From positions 2,418,001-2,482,000 of the forward strand of contig NZ_AP027292.1 in NCBI RefSeq assembly GCF_030295765.1: a stretch of 64,000 nucleotides of DNA, in the 5' to 3' direction. This stretch comes from Neptuniibacter halophilus. Its GTDB lineage: Bacteria > Pseudomonadota > Gammaproteobacteria > Pseudomonadales > Balneatricaceae. Positions 56,654 through 64,000 of this stretch are shown piece after piece. Made by a program: the position numbers and the translations under genes. Below the pieces are notes generated by a model. That model had not been told where the DNA came from. It saw only the letters and a list, made by a program, of their open reading frames with translations, and did not search any database. Position 1 is the first letter of the stretch. Each line of letters begins with the position of its first letter.

Positions 56654-58156
56654 TCAGTCCAGACGGATCAGCTCTATATTATTCTCTTCCGATATTTTCC
56701 AGTGACCATGGCTATTTTGCAGGGTGAGCTGTTTGTGGGTTTTATCCCGGTAGCCGCTGGAAGCGGAATAGGTCAGCCAGAACTCTACCTGCACCTCAGA
56801 TCGATTACCCCGCAGATTAAAAAACTCCGTTCGTTTCAGTTCGATCCATTCAGCCCTGATCAGAGACCATTTCCGTTTTACCAGCCACTCTTCACGCGTG
56901 GCATATTCACCCTGGAAATTATCCGTGTAAGCGGCGGTATAGTTATCCACATCCTGATTTTGCCAGGCAGAGATCCAGCGGGTCACACTCGGTTCTATAA
57001 GCTCGGCAAGTGCTTCAGCCTCAAGCGGACGGGCATCATCGGTTTCCTCAACGCTGAAACTGATAGATTCCTCCTCCGTCAGTGAAAACGCATCTTCCGC
57101 TGCGGGTTGAAGCTGCGGGCTGAGATCGACCGGGGAGATGAGCTGCAGGTCATCGGCCCGGTAGCTCGGCAGAGCGGAGGGGCGCTTGCTATCAGTTAAA
57201 CCTGTTCCGGGTTCCGGAGCCGGTGTGGGTTCGCCCCCGGGGATCTGGCTGAGTTGTGGTAACGCAACTTTAACGGCCTGTGCTGCCGGGCTGCCCGGCA
57301 CAGGTTCCTCTGCAAAGATTGGGGAATCCTCCTCCTGTGCCGGCTCTTCAGCGGCTTCCGGGCTGAATATCAGGTACAGGGCCAGTGCACTGCAACTGAA
57401 CAGGGTGGCCGCAGTGGTGATCACCGGAAAGCGTTGTTCAAGCTCAACCGGCAATGGTTGAACGCTGTCCGGGGTGAAGACTTCCGGGCTGATCACTTCT
57501 TCTGTCAGCAGGGGCTCCAGTAGAGCTTCCAGCCGGGCGATCCGCAGATTGCTGATGTTGGCCAGTTGCAGATCGGCACCCATGGCCAGTTGCGGTGGCG
57601 TTAGCCCGTTTCGCGCAGCCAGATAGGCCAGGTAAGCCGATAATTCGTCGCTTTGCAGCGGCCCCAGCTCAATTTCGGTACTGATCCAGTAATCCGGCTC
57701 ATCATGGTTTTGCCCGGCCAGTGGCAGATTCAGATAGTCTCTGCGAACAAAAAGAAGTTGCAAACCGCTGTCACGATTGTCGTGGCAGAGTTGTCTCAGG
57801 GCATGGTGTACTTCAGGGGCCGACTGCCAGGCCAATTGATCAAAAACAATCAGGCAACCGCCGCTGATGGCCTGAACCTGATCCAGATGATCGGGATCAG
57901 CAACAGACTGCAGGCAGGGGCTGAGTTGTTGCAGCAGTGCGTTAACAGAACGGATCGGGTAATCGATATACACTGAGCCGTTTTCGCGGGTCTGGCGCTG
58001 TACCAGCAGTGCCCGGACCAGCGTCGTTTTACCGCAGCCTTCAGCCCCTTTTAAAATAAGGGACTGACCGGTTTTAAGGGCGCTCAGCAGTGCTTTACTG
58101 GCACTGCGGTAAGCCCGGTGGGGGAAGGGAGCCTGAACAGCTAAATCAGAATCCAT
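56654..58156 (-). CDS. ExeA-like ATPase with membrane helix and C-terminal NTF2-like domain
   Basis: 500 residues. Walker A GAEGCGKT (37-44) and a Walker B-like CLIVFDQL (101-108, DQ instead of DE) lie in an N-terminal AAA domain (about 15-215). One membrane helix lies at about 246-264. A Pro/Glu-rich linker follows. The C-terminal domain (about 385-498, RWISAWQNQDVDNYTAAYTDNF, WIELKRTEF, LTLQNSHGHWKISEE) looks like the NTF2/Cds6-type domain found attached to L,D-transpeptidases and TPR proteins. The ATPase would be cytoplasmic and the NTF2-like part periplasmic. Role unknown; envelope or secretion function is inferred. Confidence 0.78.
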   Translation of the reverse strand: MDSDLAVQAPFPHRAYRSASKALLSALKTGQSLILKGAEGCGKTTLVRALLVQRQTRENGSVYIDYPIRSVNALLQQLSPCLQSVADPDHLDQVQAISGGCLIVFDQLAWQSAPEVHHALRQLCHDNRDSGLQLLFVRRDYLNLPLAGQNHDEPDYWISTEIELGPLQSDELSAYLAYLAARNGLTPPQLAMGADLQLANISNLRIARLEALLEPLLTEEVISPEVFTPDSVQPLPVELEQRFPVITTAATLFSCSALALYLIFSPEAAEEPAQEEDSPIFAEEPVPGSPAAQAVKVALPQLSQIPGGEPTPAPEPGTGLTDSKRPSALPSYRADDLQLISPVDLSPQLQPAAEDAFSLTEEESISFSVEETDDARPLEAEALAELIEPSVTRWISAWQNQDVDNYTAAYTDNFQGEYATREEWLVKRKWSLIRAEWIELKRTEFFNLRGNRSEVQVEFWLTYSASSGYRDKTHKQLTLQNSHGHWKISEENNIELIRLD

Positions 58157-58196
58157 CGGTTATTAACCAGAAAGGCCTTTTTCGGAGACGGGAATA

Positions 58197-58232
58197 TACA
58201 AACGTTCCGGCCCACAGTGGAAGGCCGGAACG
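58197..58232 (-). terminator. Terminator of hinT (minus strand)
   Basis: CGTTCCGGCC and GGCCGGAACG form a perfect 10-bp stem around a 10-base loop. On the minus strand it is followed by TTTGTATATT. It lies 7 bases after the hinT stop codon. Confidence 0.7.
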
Positions 58233-58238
58233 AAATGG

Positions 58239-58610
58239 TTACTGGTCCAGTGGCTTCTTCAGGGTTTCCTGATAGGGAGGCCAGCCCATCGGTTTGCCAG
58301 CCAGCAGATGCAGGTGGATGTGGTAAACCGTTTGTCCGCCGTGTTCATTGCAGTTGAATACGGTGCGGTAGCCGTCCTGGTCGAAGCCCATCTGTTCAGC
58401 AATCGTGCTGGCGGTTTTTACCATATGTCCTACCAGAGCCGCATCTTCACTGCTGATGTCGTTCAGCGTGGCGATATGTTTCCGCGGAATGATCAGGGCG
58501 TGAGTGGGTGCCTGTGGATTAATATCGTTAAAGGCAATCACCTGATCATCTTCATAGATGATGTCGGCAGGAATCTCTTTGTTAATGATTTTGCAAAACA
58601 GGCAATCCAT
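58239..58610 (-). CDS. hinT: HIT-family purine nucleoside phosphoramidase
   Basis: 123 residues. The active-site HxHxH pattern is VYHIHLHLL; the N-terminal CLFCKIINKEIPADIIYEDD is typical of HinT. It hydrolyses adenosine phosphoramidates. Located after the spoVR operon but 106 bases away, so co-transcription is possible. Confidence 0.95.
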   Translation of the reverse strand: MDCLFCKIINKEIPADIIYEDDQVIAFNDINPQAPTHALIIPRKHIATLNDISSEDAALVGHMVKTASTIAEQMGFDQDGYRTVFNCNEHGGQTVYHIHLHLLAGKPMGWPPYQETLKKPLDQ

Positions 58611-58715
58611 GACTATCTCTCAATCAATTCTGGTTTTCCAGCAGTATACCCAGTGTCAGCCGGAGGTAAAACCGCTCGCCCGGTAATACCTCTGGTTAAC
58701 AGCAAACGGTGGGAT

Positions 58716-60242
58716 TCAGAGCAGTGACTGGGTTTCCCCCTCACAGGCGAGTTCAGGGCAGTGATAGGTTTTACTGACACTGCCATCGGGCAGTACGGAT
58801 TCCAGTTTGACGTCGAATCCCCACAGGCGATGGATGTGTTTGAGCACTTCTTCTGATGATTCAGCCAGCGGTTGCTGGTTGTGCATAAAATGACGCAGGG
58901 TCAGGCTGCGGTCACCACGCACATCGACGTTGTAAACCTGAATGTTGGGCTCGCGGTTGCCCAGATTGTACTGCGCTGCCAGATCTTCCCGGACCTGACG
59001 GTAGCCCTGCTCGTTGTGGATGGAAGTGACTTCCAACGTAGGGCGGTTGGCATCATCGACGATGGTAAACAGCTTCAGTTCGCGGATCAGAGAAGGCGAC
59101 AGGAACTGCAGGATAAAGCTCTCATCCTTGTAGTTTCGCATGGCGTTATCAAGCGTTTCCTGCCAGTTTGAACCGGCAATATCGGGAAACCACTCGCGAT
59201 CTTCATCGGTCGGGTTTTCACAGATGCGTTTAATATCCTGCATCATGTTGTAACCCAGTGTGTAGGGGTTTATACCGCTGAAATAGGGGCTGTCGAACGG
59301 CGGTTGATAGACCACACTGGTGTGAGAGTGGAGAAACTCCACCATAAAACCATCAGTGACCAGACCCTCTTCATGTAACTGGTGCAGCAGGGTGTAATGC
59401 CAGAAGCAGGCCCAGCCCTCGTTCATAACCTGAGTCTGTTTCTGGGGATAAAAATACTGTGCAACCTTACGCACGATGCGCACGATCTCCCGTTGCCAGG
59501 GCTCAAGGAGCGGTGCGTTTTTTTCAATGAAATAGAGGAGGTTTTCCTCCGGTTCACGGGGGAACCGGGCGACGGCCGGTTCGGCTCCCTCCTCCCGTTT
59601 AGGAATCGTATTCCACAAATCATTCAGATGTCGCTGGATATACTCTTCCCGGGCCTGCTGGCGCTCTTTCTCTTCATTGGCGGTCAGCGGTTGCGGCCGT
59701 ACATAGCGGTTGACCCCATAGTTCATCAGCGCGTGACAGGAATCGAGTAACTCCTCCACCGCATCGACGCCGTGGCGTTCTTCGCAGCGGCTGATATAAC
59801 TTTTGGCAAACAGCAGGTAATCGATGATCGCTGAGGCATCGGTCCAGGTTTTGAACAGATAGTTGCCTTTAAAGAAGGAGTTGTGGCCGTAACAGGCGTG
59901 GGCAATCACCAGCGCCTGCATGGTCATGGTGTTTTCTTCCATCAGGTAGGCGATACAGGGATCGGAGTTAATCACGATCTCGTAGGCCAGCCCCATACGG
60001 CCACGCTTATAGTTCTGATGGGTTTCAACAAACTGTTTGCCGAACGACCAGTGGTTATAATTCAGCGGCATGCCGATGGAGGCGTAGGCATCCATCATCT
60101 GTTCCGATGTGATGACCTCAATCTGATTCGGGTAGGTGTCGAGGCCGAACTCTCTGGCGATACGACCAATCTCGTGGTCATATTCAGCGATCAGCTCAAA
60201 AGTCCATTCTGCTCCGGTGGAGATCGGGCTGCGTTTCTTCAT
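58716..60242 (-). CDS. SpoVR-family protein (YcgB)
   Basis: 508 residues, full length for the family. Characteristic segments: [44 protein letters not shown], and [16 protein letters not shown], which contains conserved His/Glu residues. Named after a Bacillus spore-cortex gene, but in gammaproteobacteria it occurs with YeaG kinase and YeaH in a stationary-phase module. It overlaps the yeaH-like gene by 4 bases, so translation is coupled. Confidence 0.94.
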   Translation of the reverse strand: MKKRSPISTGAEWTFELIAEYDHEIGRIAREFGLDTYPNQIEVITSEQMMDAYASIGMPLNYNHWSFGKQFVETHQNYKRGRMGLAYEIVINSDPCIAYLMEENTMTMQALVIAHACYGHNSFFKGNYLFKTWTDASAIIDYLLFAKSYISRCEERHGVDAVEELLDSCHALMNYGVNRYVRPQPLTANEEKERQQAREEYIQRHLNDLWNTIPKREEGAEPAVARFPREPEENLLYFIEKNAPLLEPWQREIVRIVRKVAQYFYPQKQTQVMNEGWACFWHYTLLHQLHEEGLVTDGFMVEFLHSHTSVVYQPPFDSPYFSGINPYTLGYNMMQDIKRICENPTDEDREWFPDIAGSNWQETLDNAMRNYKDESFILQFLSPSLIRELKLFTIVDDANRPTLEVTSIHNEQGYRQVREDLAAQYNLGNREPNIQVYNVDVRGDRSLTLRHFMHNQQPLAESSEEVLKHIHRLWGFDVKLESVLPDGSVSKTYHCPELACEGETQSLL

Positions 60243-61525
60243 GCGGCTCCCTCCGATTTCTTTTCAAACAGGCTGCGGAACACCGGGAATATGTCGGATG
60301 GTTCCCGGATCTGTTGCATCGCGAAGCACTCGCTCCATGAGTTCTGCAGTTTTTCATATTCATGCCAGAGGTTCTGATGAGGGCCTGTGGTGATCTCGAC
60401 ATAGGCGAAATACTGCACTTTCTTCAGGATCTGCTCGCTCAGCACTTTACAGCACTTGCTGGAGTCGCCATCCCAGTTGTCGCCATCGGAAGCCTGAGCT
60501 ACGTAGATATTCCAGTCTGCCGGTGAATAACGTTTCTGAATAATATCTGCGGTCAGATCCAGCGCACTTGAAACGATGGTGCCGCCGGTCTCCCGGGAGT
60601 AGAAAAACTCCTGTTCATCCACCTCTTTCGCGTGGGTGTGGTGGCGAACAAACACCACTTCGATCTGTTTGTAATTTCGTTTCAGGAACAGGTAGAGCAG
60701 GATAAAAAAGCGCTTGGCCATATCCTTAATACTCTGGGTCATGGAGCCGGAGACATCCATTACACAAAACATAACGGCTTTGCTGGAAGGTACCGGTACT
60801 TTCACCATATTGTTGTATTTGATGTCGAAGTCGTCCAGAAACGGAACCCGTTTGAGGCGTTGGCGCAGGGCTTCAATCTCATCGTTCAGTGCATGAATCT
60901 GCAAGCGGGCATCGCTGTCCGGAAGGCGTTTTTCCAGCTCCTCGACCTCGGCTTTGAGCTCGCGTATGCGTCGCCTGTCTTTGCCGGACAGTGCGATACG
61001 GCGGGCGTGGGCAGCACGCAGAGAGCGGACAATATGAATTTTATCCGGGCTGCCGGCATTGGTGTAACCGGCGCGCCGGGTTTCATACTGAGTGGCTTGT
61101 TTCAGTTGTTTTTTGACCAGATAGGGGAGTTCGAGGCCGTCAAACATGAAATCGAGGAACTCTTCCTGATTGATCTGGAAGGTAAAGTCATCCTCGCCTT
61201 CTCCCTGATTGCTGGCTTTGCCCTGACCGGCGCCGCCACCACCGCCTCCCTGAGGGCGCTGAAACTGGTCTCCGACTTCATACTCTTTATTACCGGGAAA
61301 TACCCGGCTGCGAACACCGCCTTCACCATGATGAAAGATCGGCTCAGAGATATCCCGGCGCGGAATAGTGACACTGCCGCCCTGATCTATATCGGTAATC
61401 GAGCGATTGTTAACGGCATCTTCCACAGCATCTTTGATATGCTTTTTATAGCGTTTAAGAAAGCGCTGACGGTTAACCGTGCTCTTGTTCTTTGAGTTGA
61501 GTCGGCGATCGATGATGTAGCTCAT
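60239..61525 (-). CDS. YeaH/YhbH family protein (DUF444, von Willebrand A-like)
   Basis: 428 residues. The N-terminal basic part ([31 protein letters not shown]) and GxxG-rich linker ([10 protein letters not shown]) lead to a vWA-type domain with the metal motif DVSGSM near 262 and [13 protein letters not shown]. Middle member of the yeaG-yeaH-spoVR set. It lies 96 bases after the kinase gene. Biochemical role unknown; probable partner of the kinase and SpoVR. Confidence 0.93.
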   Translation of the reverse strand: MSYIIDRRLNSKNKSTVNRQRFLKRYKKHIKDAVEDAVNNRSITDIDQGGSVTIPRRDISEPIFHHGEGGVRSRVFPGNKEYEVGDQFQRPQGGGGGGAGQGKASNQGEGEDDFTFQINQEEFLDFMFDGLELPYLVKKQLKQATQYETRRAGYTNAGSPDKIHIVRSLRAAHARRIALSGKDRRRIRELKAEVEELEKRLPDSDARLQIHALNDEIEALRQRLKRVPFLDDFDIKYNNMVKVPVPSSKAVMFCVMDVSGSMTQSIKDMAKRFFILLYLFLKRNYKQIEVVFVRHHTHAKEVDEQEFFYSRETGGTIVSSALDLTADIIQKRYSPADWNIYVAQASDGDNWDGDSSKCCKVLSEQILKKVQYFAYVEITTGPHQNLWHEYEKLQNSWSECFAMQQIREPSDIFPVFRSLFEKKSEGAA

Positions 61526-61621
61526 ACTTCATATCCCCGTTGGCGGCCTGCGCGGTCGGTAACGCTGTTGCCGGGCAGGCCTTTGCCCGTATAGTTGGCT
61601 TTGGCTGACTCAGTCAGTGAG

Positions 61622-63544
61622 CTACTGTGACTTTCTCACCCGGATATACCATTCGGAAAGCAGGCGAACCTGTTTCTCGGTGTAGCCCCGTTTAATCATC
61701 CGTTTAACAAACTCGCCGTGTTTGGTCTGTTCGTCGCTGGAGGCTTTGGCGTTGAAGGAGATAACCGGCAGCAGATCTTCTGTGTTGGAGAACATTTTCT
61801 TCTCGATCACTGTCCGCATCTTCTCATAACCCATCCAGGACGGGTTGTTGCCGTTGTTGTTAGCCCGGGCACGGAGTACAAAGTTAACGATTTCGTGACG
61901 GAAATCCTTAGGGTTGCTGATACCAGCGGGTTTTTCGATCTTTTCCAGTTCCTCATTAATTGCCTGACGATCCAGAATGTCACCGGTTTCCGGGTCCCGG
62001 TATTCCTGATCCTGAATCCAGAAATCAGCATAGGTGACGTAGCGGTCAAAGATGTTCTGACCGTACTCGGAGTAAGATTCGAGATAGGCGGTCTGAATCT
62101 CTTTGCCGAGGAATTCGATATATTTCGGCGCGATGTACTCTTTCAGATAGCCGACATAGCGTTCCTGCAACTCCGCAGGGAACTGCTGCTGTTCGATCTC
62201 TTTTTCCAGAACATACAGCAGGTGAACCGGGTTGGCGGCCACCTCTGACGGGTCAAAGTTAAACACCTTGGACAGAATCTTGAACGCGAAACGGGTAGAC
62301 AGGCCGTCCATCGCCTCATCGACACCTGCGGAGTCTTTGTACTCCTGCATCGATTTAGCTTTTGGATCGGTGTCTTTCAGGTTTTCACCATCATAGATCC
62401 GCATTTTTGAGTAGACGCTGGAGTTTTCAGGCGTTTTGATGCGCGACAGCACCGAGAACTGGGCCAGCATATTCAGTGTATCCGGCGCGCAGGGGGAGTT
62501 GTTCAGCGAACTGTTCTCCAGCAGTTTTTCGTAGATATGGATCTCTTCAGTCACCCGGCAGCAGTAGGGCACTTTAACGATGTAGATTCGGTCTATAAAG
62601 GCTTCGTTGGTTTTGTTGTTCTTGAAGGTCTGCCACTCGGACTCGTTTGAGTGCGCCAGCAAAATACCGTCGTAGGGGATTGCGCCCATACCTTCAGTAC
62701 TGTTGTAGTTACCCTCCTGGGTGGCGGTCAGCAGTGGATGCAGCACTTTGATGGGTGCTTTAAACATCTCAACAAACTCCATAATACCCTGATTGGCACG
62801 GCACAACGCGCCGGAGAAGCTGTAGGCATCCGGGTCGTGTTGCGGGAACTCTTCCAGTTTACGGATATCCACTTTACCCACCAGACTGGAGATATCCTGG
62901 TTGTTTTCATCGCCGGGTTCAGTTTTGGCGATACCGACCTGATCCAGAATAGACGGGTAGAGTTTGACCACCCGGAACTTGGAGATATCCCCACCAAATT
63001 CATGCATCCGCTTGGCTGCCCAGGGCGACATAATTCCTTTCAGGTAGCGGCGTGGGATTCCGTATTCCTCCTCCAGAATCACGCCATCTTCTTCTGGCTT
63101 AAACAGGCCCAATGGTGATTCAAATACGGGCGAGCCTTTGATTGCATAGAATGGAATATGCTCCATAAGGTGCTTGAGGCGTTCTGCCAGTGAGGACTTA
63201 CCACCGCCGACAGGCCCCAGCAAATAGAGAATCTGTTTACGCTCTTCCAGCCCCTGAGCTGCATGTTTAAAGTAGGAAACAATATTTTCGATCGCATCTT
63301 CCATTCCGTAAAACTCACTGAACGCCGGATAGCGTTTAATCAGTTTGTTGGAAAAGATCCGGCTCATACGCGGATCACTGGCGGTGTCGATCAGCTCGGG
63401 CTCACCAATGGCCTGCAGCATTCGCTCTGCTGCATCAGCGTAGATTAAAGGATCCTGCTTACAGAGCTGCAGATATTCGTCCAGGCTGTACTCTTCCTGC
63501 TGGATTGACTCATATCGGGCTTTGTAGTGGTCAAAGATACTCAT
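61622..63544 (-). CDS. PrkA-family serine protein kinase (YeaG)
   Basis: 640 residues from the ATG at 63544, which has AGAGGA 8 bases upstream; an ATG at 63553 overlaps that site. AAA-like Walker A is LLGPVGGGKSSL near 105. The C-terminal PrkA kinase domain has DRIYIVKVPYCCRVTEE, FKILSKVFNFDP and the end RMIKRGYTEKQVRLLSEWYIRVRK. E. coli YeaG is induced by nitrogen starvation and stationary phase. First gene of the operon with yeaH- and spoVR-like genes. Confidence 0.95.
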   Translation of the reverse strand: MSIFDHYKARYESIQQEEYSLDEYLQLCKQDPLIYADAAERMLQAIGEPELIDTASDPRMSRIFSNKLIKRYPAFSEFYGMEDAIENIVSYFKHAAQGLEERKQILYLLGPVGGGKSSLAERLKHLMEHIPFYAIKGSPVFESPLGLFKPEEDGVILEEEYGIPRRYLKGIMSPWAAKRMHEFGGDISKFRVVKLYPSILDQVGIAKTEPGDENNQDISSLVGKVDIRKLEEFPQHDPDAYSFSGALCRANQGIMEFVEMFKAPIKVLHPLLTATQEGNYNSTEGMGAIPYDGILLAHSNESEWQTFKNNKTNEAFIDRIYIVKVPYCCRVTEEIHIYEKLLENSSLNNSPCAPDTLNMLAQFSVLSRIKTPENSSVYSKMRIYDGENLKDTDPKAKSMQEYKDSAGVDEAMDGLSTRFAFKILSKVFNFDPSEVAANPVHLLYVLEKEIEQQQFPAELQERYVGYLKEYIAPKYIEFLGKEIQTAYLESYSEYGQNIFDRYVTYADFWIQDQEYRDPETGDILDRQAINEELEKIEKPAGISNPKDFRHEIVNFVLRARANNNGNNPSWMGYEKMRTVIEKKMFSNTEDLLPVISFNAKASSDEQTKHGEFVKRMIKRGYTEKQVRLLSEWYIRVRKSQ

Positions 63545-63702
63545 ATTAATCATCCTCTTTCAGCCAAGACTAGTGATGGATAAAGAAGCGTTTTATGTTT
63601 ACTTTTCCGGGCCTGTATATAGTCAGTGTAGTTCACATTTTCCGACTGTGAGGAAATGATTGTGCTCTTTGGCTCTTTTTTAATCGCATGATTTATAAGG
63701 GG

Positions 63703-64000
63703 TTATACTTCGGCTTGTTGCAGATCATCCAGCAGTGTCCGCAGGAACCGTGCAGCCTCGCCACCAGTGAGTGCGCGGTGATCAAAAGTTATTGATAAAG
63801 GCATAATCCGGTGGACTACCGGCTTGCCTGAGACCGCAACAACCTGCTCGCGAATGACCCCGGCACCGACAATAGCTACCTGGGGCGGAACTACCACCGG
63901 GCTGGCATAACGACCGGCGATTGTGCCGAAATTACTCAGGGTGATAGTAGCTCCCTGCAGCTCCTGTGGAGGAATGGTACGTGCCTTCACATCGGCCCGC
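63703..64000 (-). CDS. 2-oxoacid dehydrogenase acyltransferase (E2), C-terminal end
   Basis: The frame is open to the window edge, giving the last 98 residues. The catalytic domain motif FDHRALTGGEAARFL with its active-site His, preceded by TLSNFGTIAGRYASPVV and PPQVAIVGAG, identifies a dihydrolipoamide acyltransferase. It would belong to a pyruvate, branched-chain or acetoin-type complex; the part that would tell them apart is outside the window. Confidence 0.9.
   Translation of the reverse strand, partial: RADVKARTIPPQELQGATITLSNFGTIAGRYASPVVVPPQVAIVGAGVIREQVVAVSGKPVVHRIMPLSITFDHRALTGGEAARFLRTLLDDLQQAEV

Overview
The window looks like a chromosomal segment of a heterotrophic, probably marine gammaproteobacterium of the Oceanospirillales/Pseudomonas side of the class. 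This rests on gene order and protein character: rpoE(algU)-rseA-rseC-mucD-lepA-lepB-DUF4845-rnc-era-recO-pdxJ-acpS, sdhE-ygfX convergent with nadB, cysM-relA-mazG, a TAXI-type TRAP transporter and the yeaG-yeaH-ycgB(spoVR) stress operon. The genus cannot be fixed by eye; the complete 16S gene at 12536-14076 would settle it. I see no CRISPR array, prophage, integrase or intact insertion sequence.

Layout. 0-8 kb: the 3' end of thiC, a small membrane protein, a MarR regulator, a clear GEMM-I (c-di-GMP class I) riboswitch with no conventional target gene, a DUF5062 gene and a CHAD protein on opposite strands, gloC, zapE, pfkA and aceK. 7.8-12 kb: a TAXI-TRAP transporter (receptor, fused permease) with a UspA-like protein. 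12-18 kb: a complete rRNA operon (two promoters, boxA sites, RNase III stems, 16S, tRNA-Ile, tRNA-Ala, 23S, 5S, terminator), followed by a short region of dispersed palindromic repeats. 18.3-30.8 kb: a dense block of core genes, including the sigma-E envelope-stress operon and the lepA-to-acpS translation/RNA-processing/cofactor run. 30.8-36.2 kb: an accessory-looking block with a sugar or sugar-acid catabolic gene set (SDR, lactonase-like amidohydrolase, enolase-superfamily dehydratase, class II aldolase-like protein), an AraC regulator and a LysE exporter. 36.4-50.3 kb: cysM, relA, mazG, ppc, adk, hemH, rlmB, a DEAD-box helicase and ackA-pta. 50.5-56.6 kb: a c-di-GMP neighbourhood (HD-GYP response regulator, GGDEF-EAL sensor, DUF2333 protein, PilZ protein). 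56.6-64 kb: an ATPase/NTF2-like fusion, hinT, the spoVR-yeaH-yeaG operon and the 3' end of a 2-oxoacid dehydrogenase E2 gene.

The two most unusual items are these. (1) At 1687-1789 a well-formed c-di-GMP-I aptamer points into the 3' end of an oppositely oriented DUF5062 gene. Its extended P1 helix is followed directly by a U-tract, which suggests a riboswitch-controlled antisense or stand-alone RNA. (2) At 21510-22343 the anti-sigma factor RseA/MucA carries the C-terminal domain of its usual partner RseB/MucB at its own C-terminus, and the operon has no separate rseB gene. Both come from reading the sequence; their functions are inferred.
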